Source: Stenotrophomonas sp. 364 (GTDB lineage Bacteria > Pseudomonadota > Gammaproteobacteria > Xanthomonadales > Xanthomonadaceae). From it: DNA of 64,000 nucleotides. The notes beneath the pieces are model-generated. The model had not been told where the DNA came from, searched no databases, and was given only the letters and a program-made list of their open reading frames with translations. Every line of letters begins with the position of its first letter. The stretch's first letter is position 1. Made by a program: the position numbers and the translations under genes. Below are positions 16,794 through 26,287 of this stretch, piece by piece. The stretch is taken from NCBI RefSeq assembly GCF_009832905.1, contig NZ_CP047135.1, positions 598,001 to 662,000 on the forward strand, in the 5' to 3' direction.

Positions 16794-19721
16794 TCAGAAG
16801 CGCTGCTGGTACTTCATGTAGACGAAACGACCGATGTCATAGCCGCCGTAGTACGAGAAGGCCGAGTTCGGCTTGCTGTACATGACCGGACCCAGCTTGT
16901 CGAACACGTTGTTGGCGCCGACCGACACGGTGGCATCCCACGGCAGGTTGTAGCGGAACTGCAGGTCGTGGAAGGTGACCGAACCACGCTCGTTGTAGTT
17001 GCGCGCGCCCTTGTACCAGGGAGCGTACACGCCCGGATCGGAGCACTCGCCCGGGTACCTGGTGATGTCCACGCACTGTTCCTTCACGCCGGAATAGTAA
17101 CGCGCGGTCCAGGTCACGCCGAAGTTCTCCAGGTCCCAGCCCAGCGACAGGTTGGAACGGATGCGGAAGCCGCTGCCGATGCCGTTGGTCGGGGTCGGAA
17201 CCACCTTGCTGTCGTCGGTCGAACGGTAGATGTTCTCGCTGACGTAGGTGCTGGCCCAGTTGGCGCTCAGCTTGCCGTAGCCGGTGTCCACGCGGTAGCT
17301 CACGTCCAGGTCGTAACCTTCGGTCTGCAGGAAGCCGGCGTTGCGGTTGCCGAACTGCAGGTCGGTGACGATGCCGTTGGACGGGTCACGGGTGAAGCGG
17401 GTGCAACGCGAATCAATGCCCTGCTCGTAGCAGTCGATCAGGATCTGCGTGGGGGTATCGGCGATGATCGTGTTGTCGATGCGGATCTTCCACCAGTCCA
17501 ACGCAATGTTGAAGTTGCTGATGAAGGTGGGGCTCCACACCACGCCCAGGGTCTTGCTGGTCGAGGTTTCCGGGGTCAGCAACGGGTTGGAGCCGTTGGT
17601 GAACGGCACCGGGGTGGCGTCGGTCGCGGTGGCGACCGGCTGGTTGCCCTGGCGCAGCTGGCGGAACGTATCGGCGTTGGCGATGTCGCGGGCGCAGCGC
17701 GCGCGGACTTCGGCGCTGGTCTTGGACGCACCGAACTGGGTGTCGCACGGATCGCTGAACTGCGCGAAGGTCTGCGAACCGCCACCGTACAGATCGTTGA
17801 TGGTCGGCGCGCGGAAGCCCTCGGCCCAGGTACCACGGACCAGCAGCTGGTCGATCGGCTTCCACTTGAAGCCGAACTTGCTGTTGAGCGTGTTGCCGAA
17901 GGTGTCGTAATCCGAGAAGCGGGTGGCCGCGTTCAAGGTCAGTTCCTTGGCACCCGGCAGGTCGGCCAGCACCGGAACGTTGACTTCCAGATAGGCTTCG
18001 TTGACCTGGTAGTCACCACCGGTCGGGCCAGCGGCCAGGTTGGTGGTGGCACCGGTCTGGGCCAGCGGATCGGGCACGTACTTGCCCACTTCCTTGCGGC
18101 TCTCAACGCCGAACGCGAAGCCCAGGTCGCCGGCCGGCAGGGTGACGATCGAACCGGCGATGTTGGCGAAGAAGTTCTTCGTCGTGGTCTGGCCCTTGGT
18201 CAGCTCCGGCGGGAACAGCCATTCCTGCAGCTCGGCATTGCCGTCCAGGCCGTTCGGGTCGATCGTGCCGTACGGCACCAGCGGGTTCCACGGCTTGCAG
18301 GTGGCGGGATCGATCGGCGCGCCCGGGGTACCGCACTGCACCTTGCCGGTGGCAGCGTTGTAGAACGACGGGCCCACCGCAGCGGCGACACGGCCCTTGT
18401 GCAGGTTGCCGGTAGCCACCGACTCCAGCTCATTGCGGTTGTACTGGTAGCCCACTTCCCAATCGAAGTAGCGCTCGCCGATGTCGAACGAACCATCGAA
18501 CGAGGCCACTGCACGGTAGGTCTTCAGCTCGCTGGTGGTGACGCGCGGCACTTCCCAGGTACGGCGGTTCCACGCGACGGCGGTCGGCGTGGCGTAACCG
18601 TGCTGGCGACCGAACGGGTTGAAGTAGCTGTCGATCGACATCGAGCCGACGCCGGCAGTGCTGGACTGCAGCGGGTAACCGGCGATCTGGCGGACCGAGT
18701 TGCGCTTGTTGTAGCCCAGCTCGGTGCGGAAGTTGATGTTGTCGGTGATCGCAAAGCGCCCGTCGAAGTACACCGAGTCGCGCTTGACCGGATAGCTGAC
18801 GTGCATCTGGTCGTTGGAGTTGCTGACATCACCGGTGAACCCGGTCGGGTCGGTGATGTGATAGTTGGCCGGGTTCAGCGGGTCGGCGCCGCGGTTGAGC
18901 GAGTAGTTGCACCCGGCGGTGGCGTTGGTGCAGCCCGGGCGACCCTTCACGCCGGTGAACTGGCCGTACTGGCTGATGGTGGCCCAGTTGGTCAGGTTGT
19001 CGGCGTGGCGGTCGGTCAGGCCGTAGGCGCTGAAGCCACGGTCGGCGGCCCACACGGCCTTTTCTTCGGAATGCTCGGCCGACAGCGTCAGCGAGATGCG
19101 GTCGTTGCTCCAGCCGGCAACCACGTCGAAGCGGTCACGCGCGCCGTCGCCTTCGCTGTACTGGCCGTGGTAGACGTTGGCGGTGACGCCGGTGACGTTG
19201 CTGCGGGTGATGATGTTGACCACGCCGGCCATGGCATCGGAGCCGTAGATGGCCGAGGCGCCGTCCTTCAGCACTTCGATGCGCTCCACCGCCGAGACCG
19301 GCAGCGTGGAGATGTCCTGATAGCCGGAGGTGCTGATGCCCAGGCGCTTGCCGTTGACCAGCACCAGCGTGCGCTGGGTGCCCAGGTTGCGCATGTCGAT
19401 GTAGGTACCGCCGGCATTTTCACCGGCGGTCAGCGCGTTGGCGCGGCTGATCGTCGGGCTGCCCATCGCGGTCACGTTCTGCAGGATATCGGCCACCGAG
19501 CTGAAGCCCTGGCGTTCGATGTCGTTGCGGCTGATCGCAAACACCGGCTGTGCGGTTTCCACGTCAACCTGGCGGATGCGCGAACCGGTGATCTCGATGC
19601 GGTCAAGGTTGGTTGCTGCCGGCGCGTCCTGTGCCATCGCCGGGGCGGCCATCAGGCCTGCGGTGCCGGCGACCAGGGCGTAGCGGATTGCCTGCCCCAG
19701 TACGTTGGTGCGTGAATTCAT
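16794..19721 (-). CDS. TonB-dependent outer-membrane receptor
   Basis: A 975-residue outer-membrane transporter. A signal peptide ends at AMAQD (about residue 31). The plug begins near residue 40 (IEITGSRIRQ) and contains VLVNGKRLG, VERIEVLKDGASAIYGSDA and GVVNIITR. A long beta barrel follows, ending YQQRF with the C-terminal Phe required for Bam-dependent insertion. The substrate cannot be told; xanthomonads have many such receptors for sugars, peptides and siderophores. The large NIDxxR-type barrel resembles the carbohydrate/peptide group more than classical siderophore receptors, but this is weak. The antisense frame is also open for 1020 codons and is a shadow. Confidence 0.95.
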   Translation of the reverse strand: MNSRTNVLGQAIRYALVAGTAGLMAAPAMAQDAPAATNLDRIEITGSRIRQVDVETAQPVFAISRNDIERQGFSSVADILQNVTAMGSPTISRANALTAGENAGGTYIDMRNLGTQRTLVLVNGKRLGISTSGYQDISTLPVSAVERIEVLKDGASAIYGSDAMAGVVNIITRSNVTGVTANVYHGQYSEGDGARDRFDVVAGWSNDRISLTLSAEHSEEKAVWAADRGFSAYGLTDRHADNLTNWATISQYGQFTGVKGRPGCTNATAGCNYSLNRGADPLNPANYHITDPTGFTGDVSNSNDQMHVSYPVKRDSVYFDGRFAITDNINFRTELGYNKRNSVRQIAGYPLQSSTAGVGSMSIDSYFNPFGRQHGYATPTAVAWNRRTWEVPRVTTSELKTYRAVASFDGSFDIGERYFDWEVGYQYNRNELESVATGNLHKGRVAAAVGPSFYNAATGKVQCGTPGAPIDPATCKPWNPLVPYGTIDPNGLDGNAELQEWLFPPELTKGQTTTKNFFANIAGSIVTLPAGDLGFAFGVESRKEVGKYVPDPLAQTGATTNLAAGPTGGDYQVNEAYLEVNVPVLADLPGAKELTLNAATRFSDYDTFGNTLNSKFGFKWKPIDQLLVRGTWAEGFRAPTINDLYGGGSQTFAQFSDPCDTQFGASKTSAEVRARCARDIANADTFRQLRQGNQPVATATDATPVPFTNGSNPLLTPETSTSKTLGVVWSPTFISNFNIALDWWKIRIDNTIIADTPTQILIDCYEQGIDSRCTRFTRDPSNGIVTDLQFGNRNAGFLQTEGYDLDVSYRVDTGYGKLSANWASTYVSENIYRSTDDSKVVPTPTNGIGSGFRIRSNLSLGWDLENFGVTWTARYYSGVKEQCVDITRYPGECSDPGVYAPWYKGARNYNERGSVTFHDLQFRYNLPWDATVSVGANNVFDKLGPVMYSKPNSAFSYYGGYDIGRFVYMKYQQRF

Positions 19722-20176
19722 TTGGCTCTCTCTCTCGGTTGGAACTGGATCAAAAAAGAGTCGGCGGGCCCAAGTTCCCGCGTTCCCAAAAATCCGACCG
19801 TGTGAAGGCCGGTTCCTTGATCATAGTCTCGGTCGTTAATACTTTGTAAATAGTCCGCAAAGAATTTCTCACGGCTTTGTAACGAGCGGGACAAAAGTGC
19901 AAGAGAAGCAATGACTTGTCTTGGCGGTTCAGTGGTGACTGCGTATCGGTTTGTGTCGAAATGTATCAATTTGACGCAGTGCGGCATGGTCGGCGCGCAA
20001 ATTCGCCCCTCGTCCGGGCGCTGGACCCGCCCGCAAACGGACACGACCCTGCCACCGAGCGCCGGGGGGGGCGGGCGTTGGAAGGGGGGATAAGGTGGGT
20101 TCACACGCGCCCGGTACCCGGACGCGGTCCTGAATGGACAAGGGGGCTGCCCGCGTCGGTGCGCGGGCCGGTGACC
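19722..20176. other. Leader and promoter region of the TonB-dependent receptor
   Basis: These 455 bases lie upstream of the receptor gene and downstream of ppx. On the minus strand a GAGAGAGAGAG purine stretch precedes the receptor start as ribosome site. A possible promoter is TTTACA with TATGAT 19 bases on (near 19820-19850), a weak match. The AT content is visibly higher here (19800-19980) than in the genes. No ORF is credible. Confidence 0.5.
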
Positions 20177-21703
20177 TCAGGCCACGAACGGCCGGAATTG
20201 CACGCCCAGCCCGGCCATGCCTTCGGTTTCACCGATCAGGTCGGCGCGCAGCAGCGGCCGCGCGTCGATGTAGGCCTGCGGCAGGATCAGCGAGAGGCGG
20301 GTGTCGTCGGCGGTGAGTTCCAGCGCCGGCATCGGGGTTTCTTCGTGGGCGCGGTTGAGCAGCACCGCCAGCCGCAGCAGCGCGGTCATGCGCCGTGCCG
20401 GCTGCAGCAGGCGCTCGGGCAAGGCCTCGAACGCCGACTTGGAGATGTTGCGGCGGTGGCTGCGCACCAGCGCGGCCAGCAGCTGCTGTTCCTGCCGCGA
20501 GAAGCCGGCGATGTCCGAGTTCTCCAGCACGTAACTGCCGTGCACGTGGTAACCGCTGTGGGCGATCATCAGGCCCAGCTCGTGCAGGCGCGCGGCCCAG
20601 CCGAGCATGCGCGCGTCGTCGGGGTCCAGCCCCCAGCTGTCTTCGACCTGGGCCAGCAGGTTCATCGCGGTGTGCTCGACCCGGTCGGCCTGCACGATGT
20701 CGATGCCGTAGCGCAGGGTCAGCGCGGCCACCGATTCGTCGCGCAGGTCGTTCTCGCTGGCGCGGCCCAGGATGTCGTACAGGATGCCTTCGCGCATGGC
20801 CGCCTTGCTGACCAGCAGCTTCTGCAGGCCCAGCGCCTGGAAGGCTGCCTCCAGCACCAGGATGCCGCCGGCGATGATCGGCCGGCGATCGGCCGACAGC
20901 CCGGGCAGGTTGATGTCTTCGATGCGCTTGGCCTTGAGCAGCTCGTCGCGCAGCTGCGGCAGGGCTTCGGCGGTGATCGCGCCCTTGCTCAGCTTCATGG
21001 TGGCGCAGATCTCGCTGATCGCCTTGTGCGTGCCCGACGAGCCCAGCGCTTCATGCCAGCCCAGTGCACGGTACTTGTTGGCGAACTGCTGGAACTCGGC
21101 GCCGATCTCGGTGAGCGCGTCCTTCCAGCGCTTGCGGCTGAGCTTGCCGCCCGGGAAGAACCGGCGCGTGCTGGCGATGCAGCCGGCCTGCAGGCTTTCG
21201 CGCTCCAGGGTCTGCATGCCCTGGCCGATGATGAATTCGGTGGAGCCGCCGCCGATGTCGATCACCAGCCGGCGCTGGTCCGGCTTGGGCGGTTGCGCGT
21301 GGGCCACGCCCAGGTAGATCAGGCGGGCCTCTTCGCGACCGCTCACCACCTCGATGGCATGCCCGAGCGCGGTCTCGGCCGGCATCAGGAAGGCCTGCGG
21401 CGAGCGCAGCTGGCGCACGGTGTTGGTGGCCAGGGCGCGCACCCGGACCGAGGGAATGGCGCGGATGCGCTGGCCGAACCGCGCCAGGCATTCCAGCGCG
21501 CGCTGGCGCGCCTCGGCGGACAGGCCGCCCTTGCCGTCCAGGCCATCGGCCATGCGCACCGTTTCGCGCAGGCGGTCGACCACCCGCAGCTGCCCGAGCG
21601 TGTAGCGCGCGATGACCATGTGGAAACTGTTGGAACCCAGGTCGATGGCGGCGAGCAGGTCGCCATCCTGCAGGGCGGGCGGAGTCGTGGAGGTATGCGG
21701 CAT
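20177..21703 (-). CDS. ppx: Exopolyphosphatase
   Basis: A 508-residue Ppx/GppA-family phosphatase that removes terminal phosphates from polyphosphate. The ASKHA fold motifs are clear: DLGSNSFHMVIA at about residues 21-32 and the second phosphate loop DIGGGSTE near residue 148. A C-terminal HD-like helical domain follows, as in E. coli Ppx (513 residues). It is the last of the phoB-phoR-ppk1-ppx series and lies 172 bases past ppk1. GppA (pppGpp phosphatase) is the alternative; location beside ppk1 favours Ppx. Confidence 0.93.
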   Translation of the reverse strand: MPHTSTTPPALQDGDLLAAIDLGSNSFHMVIARYTLGQLRVVDRLRETVRMADGLDGKGGLSAEARQRALECLARFGQRIRAIPSVRVRALATNTVRQLRSPQAFLMPAETALGHAIEVVSGREEARLIYLGVAHAQPPKPDQRRLVIDIGGGSTEFIIGQGMQTLERESLQAGCIASTRRFFPGGKLSRKRWKDALTEIGAEFQQFANKYRALGWHEALGSSGTHKAISEICATMKLSKGAITAEALPQLRDELLKAKRIEDINLPGLSADRRPIIAGGILVLEAAFQALGLQKLLVSKAAMREGILYDILGRASENDLRDESVAALTLRYGIDIVQADRVEHTAMNLLAQVEDSWGLDPDDARMLGWAARLHELGLMIAHSGYHVHGSYVLENSDIAGFSRQEQQLLAALVRSHRRNISKSAFEALPERLLQPARRMTALLRLAVLLNRAHEETPMPALELTADDTRLSLILPQAYIDARPLLRADLIGETEGMAGLGVQFRPFVA

Positions 21704-21875
21704 TTGCGAATGTTAGCCGAAGGGTGGGTCGCGAAGTCACCGCGCGCCCTTCACATGGGCAGGCTGCGACGACCGGTCGCATCGAAGGGGGGACCGGCGG
21801 CCGCCGATGCGCGAATCGTGACCCGCCGGGTGCGCACCGTTGCCCGGCACGAAGGGGGCATCACCCGGTCGGTCC

Positions 21876-23957
21876 CTACAGCCCCTGCATCAAGGCCATC
21901 TGCGCCGCGTGCGGCGGTTCGTCATGGCCCGGGGTGCACTTCAGGTAGCTGCCGTCGGCCTGCAGCTGCCAGGCGTTGAGGTTGTCGTCCAGGTAGTTCT
22001 GCAGCACGTCGCGGTACACCTTGCGCGCCAGCTCCTGGTCCAGGATCGGGAAGCAGGTTTCCACCCGGCGCAGCAGGTTGCGCTCCAGCCAGTCCGCGCT
22101 GGCACAGTAGAGCTCCGCGGCGCCATCGTTGCCGAACCAGTACACACGGCTGTGCTCCAGGAAGCGGCCGACGATCGAGCGCACCCGGATGTTGTCCGAC
22201 ACCCCGGGCACGCCCGGGCGCAGCGTGCAGGCGCCGCGCACGATCAGGTCGATCTGCACGCCGGCCTGCGAGGCGGCATACAGCGCACGGATCACCTGCG
22301 GCTCGTTGAGGGCGTTCATCTTGGCGATGATCCGGCCCGGACGACCACTGGTGGCCAGGCGGGTCTCGCGTTCGATCCGCTGCAGCAGGCCCGGGTGCAG
22401 GGTGAACGGCGATTGCAGCAGGCACTTGAGCTTGGTCCGCGGCGCCAGACCGGACAGCTGCTGGAACAGCAGGTGCACGTCGTTGCCGATGTCCGGGTCG
22501 GCGGTGATCAGGCTCAGGTCGGTATACGCGCGCGCGGTACCGCTGTGGTAATTGCCGGTGCCCAGGTGCACGTAGCGGCGCAGCTTGCGGCCCTCGCGGC
22601 GCACGATCAGCAGCATCTTGGCGTGGGTCTTGTAGCCCACCACGCCGTACACCACCTGTACGCCGGCTTCCTGCAGGCGGTCGGCCAGGCCCAGGTTGGC
22701 TTCTTCGTCGAAACGGGCGCGCAGTTCCACCACCACGGTGACGTCCTTGCCGTTGCGCGCGGCCTGGATCAACGCATCGACAATCTGCGAATCCTTGCCG
22801 GTGCGGTACAGCGTCTGCTTGATCGCCAGCGCATTGGGGTCCACCGCGGCCTGCTTGATCAGGTCCAGCACCGGGGTGAACGCATCGAACGGATGGTGCA
22901 GCAGCACGTCCTTGCGCGCCACCACGTCGAAGATGCCGTCGCCGTCGCGCAGCACGCGCGGACTGAGCGGGGGATACTTCAGTTCGGGGCGGGCCAGCAG
23001 GTCGTACAGCTGGATCACGCGGTTGAGGTTGACCGGCCCGTCGATGCGGTACACCGCGTTCTCGGTCAGGCCGAAGTTCTGCAGCAGGGTGCGCACGATG
23101 TCGCGCGGGCAGTCCTGCGCGATCTCCAGCCGCACCGCCGGCCGGTAGCCGCGGTCGACCAGCTCGTCGCGCAATGCCAGCGCCAGGTTCTCGACCTCTT
23201 CCTCGTCCACCACCAGCTCGGAATTGCGGGTCACGCGGAACTGGTAGGCGCCCTGGACTTCCATGCCCGGGAACAGTTCATCGACGAAGGTCGACAGCAC
23301 CGAGGACAGGAACACATAGGTCTGCGCGCCGCCGAGCTTTTCCGGCAGCTGGATGATGCGCGGCAGCGAGCGCGGCGCGCGCACGATGGCCAGGTGGCCG
23401 GCGCGGCCGAACGCATCGGTGCCCTTGAGCACCACCACGATGTTCAGCGACTTGTTGAGGATCTTCGGAAACGGGTGCGACGGATCCAGCCCGAGCGGCG
23501 ACAGCACCGGCATGATCTCGTTGCGGAAATAGGCGCGCAGCCAGCGCTTCTGGCGGTGGTTCCAGGAGTGCCGGCCAAGCACGTCGATGCCGGCCTCGTG
23601 CAGCGCCGGGCGTAGGGTCTCGTTCCAGCAGCGGTACTGCTGGTCCACCAGCTGTGCGGCACGGTCATGGATGGCGTTGAGGATCGCCTGCGGGGTCATG
23701 CCATCCGGGGCCGGCGGCAGGCCGAATTCCTGCGCATGGCGGACCGCGGCGGCGCGGATCTCGAAAAACTCGTCCAGGTTGGTGCAGGAAATGCACATGA
23801 AGCGCAGCCGCTCCAGCAGCGGCACCTGGGTGTCCATCGCCTGGGCCAGCACGCGGAAGTTGAAATCCAGCTGCGACAGCTCGCGGTTGATGTACAGCGC
23901 CGGGTCACGCAGTGGATCGTTGTCCACAGGCACGGCGATGGGAACGAGAGTGCTCAT
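21876..23957 (-). CDS. ppk1: Polyphosphate kinase 1
   Basis: A 693-residue enzyme that polymerises the gamma phosphate of ATP into polyphosphate. The N-terminal domain begins with YINRELSQLDFNFRVL. The autophosphorylated histidine is in the YKTHAKMLLIVRRE segment, followed by HLGTGNYH and LSLITADP. The second PLD-like half has the IIAKMNALNEP motif. The ATG at 23957 overlaps the phoR stop codon (ATGA), so ppk1 is translationally coupled to the phosphate sensor and is probably induced on phosphate starvation. Confidence 0.97.
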   Translation of the reverse strand: MSTLVPIAVPVDNDPLRDPALYINRELSQLDFNFRVLAQAMDTQVPLLERLRFMCISCTNLDEFFEIRAAAVRHAQEFGLPPAPDGMTPQAILNAIHDRAAQLVDQQYRCWNETLRPALHEAGIDVLGRHSWNHRQKRWLRAYFRNEIMPVLSPLGLDPSHPFPKILNKSLNIVVVLKGTDAFGRAGHLAIVRAPRSLPRIIQLPEKLGGAQTYVFLSSVLSTFVDELFPGMEVQGAYQFRVTRNSELVVDEEEVENLALALRDELVDRGYRPAVRLEIAQDCPRDIVRTLLQNFGLTENAVYRIDGPVNLNRVIQLYDLLARPELKYPPLSPRVLRDGDGIFDVVARKDVLLHHPFDAFTPVLDLIKQAAVDPNALAIKQTLYRTGKDSQIVDALIQAARNGKDVTVVVELRARFDEEANLGLADRLQEAGVQVVYGVVGYKTHAKMLLIVRREGRKLRRYVHLGTGNYHSGTARAYTDLSLITADPDIGNDVHLLFQQLSGLAPRTKLKCLLQSPFTLHPGLLQRIERETRLATSGRPGRIIAKMNALNEPQVIRALYAASQAGVQIDLIVRGACTLRPGVPGVSDNIRVRSIVGRFLEHSRVYWFGNDGAAELYCASADWLERNLLRRVETCFPILDQELARKVYRDVLQNYLDDNLNAWQLQADGSYLKCTPGHDEPPHAAQMALMQGL

Positions 23958-25294
23958 GCGGAAAGGTCTTCGGAAGAGGAAAGGGAGGCCGTGTCGGCGC
24001 GCTCGCGGACGTGGTCGGCATCGAAGTGGCACGCGAACACGCTGCCCTTGCCGACCTCGCTCTGGATCTCCAGGCGCGCATGATGCAGGCCCAGGATGTG
24101 CTTGACGATCGACAGGCCCAGGCCGGTGCCGCCGCTTTCGCGCGAGCGGCTGCTGGACACCCGGTAGAAGCGTTCGGTCAGGCGCGGCAGGTGGGTGGCG
24201 GGAATGCCATAGCCGGTGTCGCGCACTCTGAGCACCACGCCCTGGCCCTCGCGGGCCAGCTCGACTTCTACCCGCCCACCGGCCGGGGTGTAGCGCACCG
24301 CGTTGGTGACCAGGTTGGAGAAGGCGCTGTGCAGTTCCTTGTTGGAGCCCTGCAGGTCGACCCCGGCGCTGTCGATCACGCTGATCTGGTGGCGGCCCTG
24401 GCTGTGCGCTTCGGCCTCGCGGCGCAGCGTGGCCAGCATCGGCGCCATCGCCACGGCTTCTTCTTCGGTATGTTCCTGCGATTCCAGCCGCGACAGGGTC
24501 AGCAGGTCTTCCACCAGCTGGGCCATGCGCTGGGACTGCTTGCGCATCTCTTCCAGCATCGGGCCGGTACCGGGGAAGTCCTCCGGCTCCATCATGTCCA
24601 GGTAGCCGTGCACCACGGTCAGCGGCGTGCGCAGTTCATGCGACACGTTGGCCACGAAGTCGCGGCGCACCTGCTCCAGCCGCAGCAGCTTGCTCACATC
24701 GCGGGCGATCAGCAGCCAGTAGTCCGGCGAATAGGGAATCAGCCGCAGGTTGAGCCGGATCGCCGGATCGACCGGGGAGGGTACGTCCAGGATCGGTTCG
24801 GCATTGCGCCCGCCGGCCAGCCAGTGGGCCAGGGGCATCGGCTGCAGGCGCTCGACCAGGGCCTCGCCCAGGTCACCGGGATGGTGCAGGCCGAGCAGCG
24901 AGGTGGCCGCTTCGTTGAACCACTGCACGCGCTGGCTGTTGCGGTCCACCACCACCACCGCGTCGGGCAGGGCGGCGGCGGCGGCGCGGTAGCTGCGCAG
25001 CATGTCCAGCAGGCGCCGCTTGCGCGTGCGCATTTCCAGCTGGTTGCGGTACAGCAGGCGGTCCAGCTCGTTCCACACCCCGTTGCCGCCGCCCATGTCC
25101 CAGCGCTGCCGGGCGGTGAGCCGGCGCAGCACCCGGCGCAGCCGCCAGTAATGCCAGGCCAGTGCGCCGATGGACGCCAGCGCGATGCACATCCACACAT
25201 GGCCGGTGAGCAGCCCCAGCACGCCGGCGGCGAGCAGCAGCAGGGCGAGGGTGGCCAGTGTCTTCAACCAGGCAGAACGGATGTGGCGCGGCAT
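23954..25294 (-). CDS. phoR: Phosphate regulon sensor histidine kinase
   Basis: A 446-residue inner-membrane kinase. Two N-terminal membrane helices (about residues 11-30 and 34-48) have almost no periplasmic loop, as usual for PhoR, which senses phosphate through the Pst/PhoU complex. A PAS-like domain covers about 102-195. The H box is NVSHELRTPL with His219, and the ATPase has the N box (NLVTNAVRYTP) and G boxes (DTGYGIP, GTGLGLSIV). It phosphorylates PhoB. Its stop overlaps the ppk1 start. pst and phoU are not in the window. Confidence 0.95.
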   Translation of the reverse strand: MPRHIRSAWLKTLATLALLLLAAGVLGLLTGHVWMCIALASIGALAWHYWRLRRVLRRLTARQRWDMGGGNGVWNELDRLLYRNQLEMRTRKRRLLDMLRSYRAAAAALPDAVVVVDRNSQRVQWFNEAATSLLGLHHPGDLGEALVERLQPMPLAHWLAGGRNAEPILDVPSPVDPAIRLNLRLIPYSPDYWLLIARDVSKLLRLEQVRRDFVANVSHELRTPLTVVHGYLDMMEPEDFPGTGPMLEEMRKQSQRMAQLVEDLLTLSRLESQEHTEEEAVAMAPMLATLRREAEAHSQGRHQISVIDSAGVDLQGSNKELHSAFSNLVTNAVRYTPAGGRVEVELAREGQGVVLRVRDTGYGIPATHLPRLTERFYRVSSSRSRESGGTGLGLSIVKHILGLHHARLEIQSEVGKGSVFACHFDADHVRERADTASLSSSEDLSA

Positions 25295-25357
25295 TGCGGT
25301 CTCGCGGAAGGTGCGGTCCCCGGCGTGATCCGGGGGAGAGCGGGGCGCTGCTCCAGC

Positions 25358-25381
25358 GTAGCGCGGGGCTCTGCCCCGCTG
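25358..25381 (+). repeat. SMAG/GTAG REP palindrome, first of a pair
   Basis: GTAG is followed by a GCGGGGC / GCCCCGC-type inverted repeat around a TCT loop. It lies in the 168-base gap between phoB and phoR, so it is transcribed with the operon on the opposite strand. Confidence 0.7.
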
Positions 25382-25401
25382 AATCGTTGCCCCGCTGAAT
25401 C

Positions 25402-25425
25402 GTAGAGCGGGGCTCTGCCCCGCTG
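25402..25425 (+). repeat. SMAG/GTAG REP palindrome, second of a pair
   Basis: GTAGAGCGGGGCTCTGCCCC begins a near copy of the element at 25358. The pair forms a direct repeat inside the phoB-phoR intergenic gap and could create stable hairpins in the operon mRNA. Confidence 0.7.
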
Positions 25426-25462
25426 CTGGAGCAACCCGAGCGTAGCAGAAGGCAGGCAGAGA

Positions 25463-26152
25463 TCAGGTCGAGGTAGAGAAGCGGTAGCCAGCGCCGCGCA
25501 CGGTCTGCACCATGTTTTCCGCCGCGAACGGTTCCAGCGTCTTGCGCAGCCGGCGGATGTGCACGTCGATCGTGCGCTCCTCCACGTACACGCTGCCGCC
25601 CCATACATGGTCCAGCAACTGGGCGCGGGTGTAGACGCGCTCGGGGTGGGTCATGAAGAAATGCAGCAGGCGGTATTCGGTGGGGCCGATCGGCACCGGC
25701 TGGTCGCCGGCGAACACGCGGTGGGCGGCACCGTCGATGCGGATCGAACCGACCGCCACGCTGCCGTCCTCGTCATCGTCGCGGGCGCGGCGCATCACCG
25801 CGCGGATCCGGGCCAGCAGTTCGCGGGCCGAGAACGGCTTGACCACGTAATCGTCGACACCGGCTTCCAGGCCGCCGACGCGGTCGTTCTCTTCGCCGCG
25901 GGCAGTCAGCATGATGATCGGCACCTCGCGGGTGAGGGCCTCCTTGCGCCAGCGACGGGCCAGGTCCAGCCCACTGGTGCCCGGAAGCATCCAGTCCAGC
26001 AGGATCAGGTCGGGGACGCGATCAGCGATCGCCGTCTGCGCTTCGCGCGCATCACCGGCATGGATGGGGTCGTAGTCGCCCTTGCGGAGGGCGAAGGCGA
26101 CCATTTCGCGGATCGCGGGTTCGTCATCGACGATCAGAATGCGTTTCTGCAC
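25463..26152 (-). CDS. phoB: Phosphate regulon response regulator
   Basis: A 229-residue OmpR/PhoB-family regulator. The receiver has the acidic pair DDE at residues 9-11, phosphoacceptor Asp53 in LLDWMLPG, and the conserved Thr and Lys in MLTARGEE and VVKPFSA. The C-terminal winged helix (about 130-229) carries EYRLLHFFMTHPERVYTR and VDVHIRRLRKTL-like recognition segments typical of PhoB. A Pho box lies about 50-70 bases upstream, indicating autoregulation. It starts the phoB-phoR-ppk1-ppx series. Confidence 0.97.
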   Translation of the reverse strand: MQKRILIVDDEPAIREMVAFALRKGDYDPIHAGDAREAQTAIADRVPDLILLDWMLPGTSGLDLARRWRKEALTREVPIIMLTARGEENDRVGGLEAGVDDYVVKPFSARELLARIRAVMRRARDDDEDGSVAVGSIRIDGAAHRVFAGDQPVPIGPTEYRLLHFFMTHPERVYTRAQLLDHVWGGSVYVEERTIDVHIRRLRKTLEPFAAENMVQTVRGAGYRFSTST

Positions 26153-26203
26153 GTGCGCACCGTATTGCTTATCAGACCGGGATTGAGCCCAGTAGACTAC
26201 GGT

Positions 26204-26223
26204 TTCATGACATGTTTGTGACG
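26204..26223 (-). promoter_or_regulatory. Pho box upstream of phoB
   Basis: Read on the minus strand, CGTCACAAACATGTCATGAA has two GTCA repeats exactly 11 bases apart, the spacing of PhoB half-sites. It lies 52-71 bases upstream of the phoB start. Each half-site matches the known consensus only partly. Confidence 0.65.
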
Positions 26224-26287
26224 ACCCGGGCGGCCATCGATGCCGATTGCCATGCCCCGGTCATCTGTCGGGAGCCCGGTCACCGGC

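Noticed and set aside
16653..19715. A 1020-codon open frame on the plus strand
   Set aside because: It is antisense to the TonB-dependent receptor over its whole length, is full of low-complexity Ala/Val/Gly/Arg/His sequence and has no family motif. Long antisense frames are expected at this GC content.
20060..20080. A G-rich run upstream of ppx as a phase-variable tract
   Set aside because: It lies in non-coding sequence far from any start codon and interrupts no frame.
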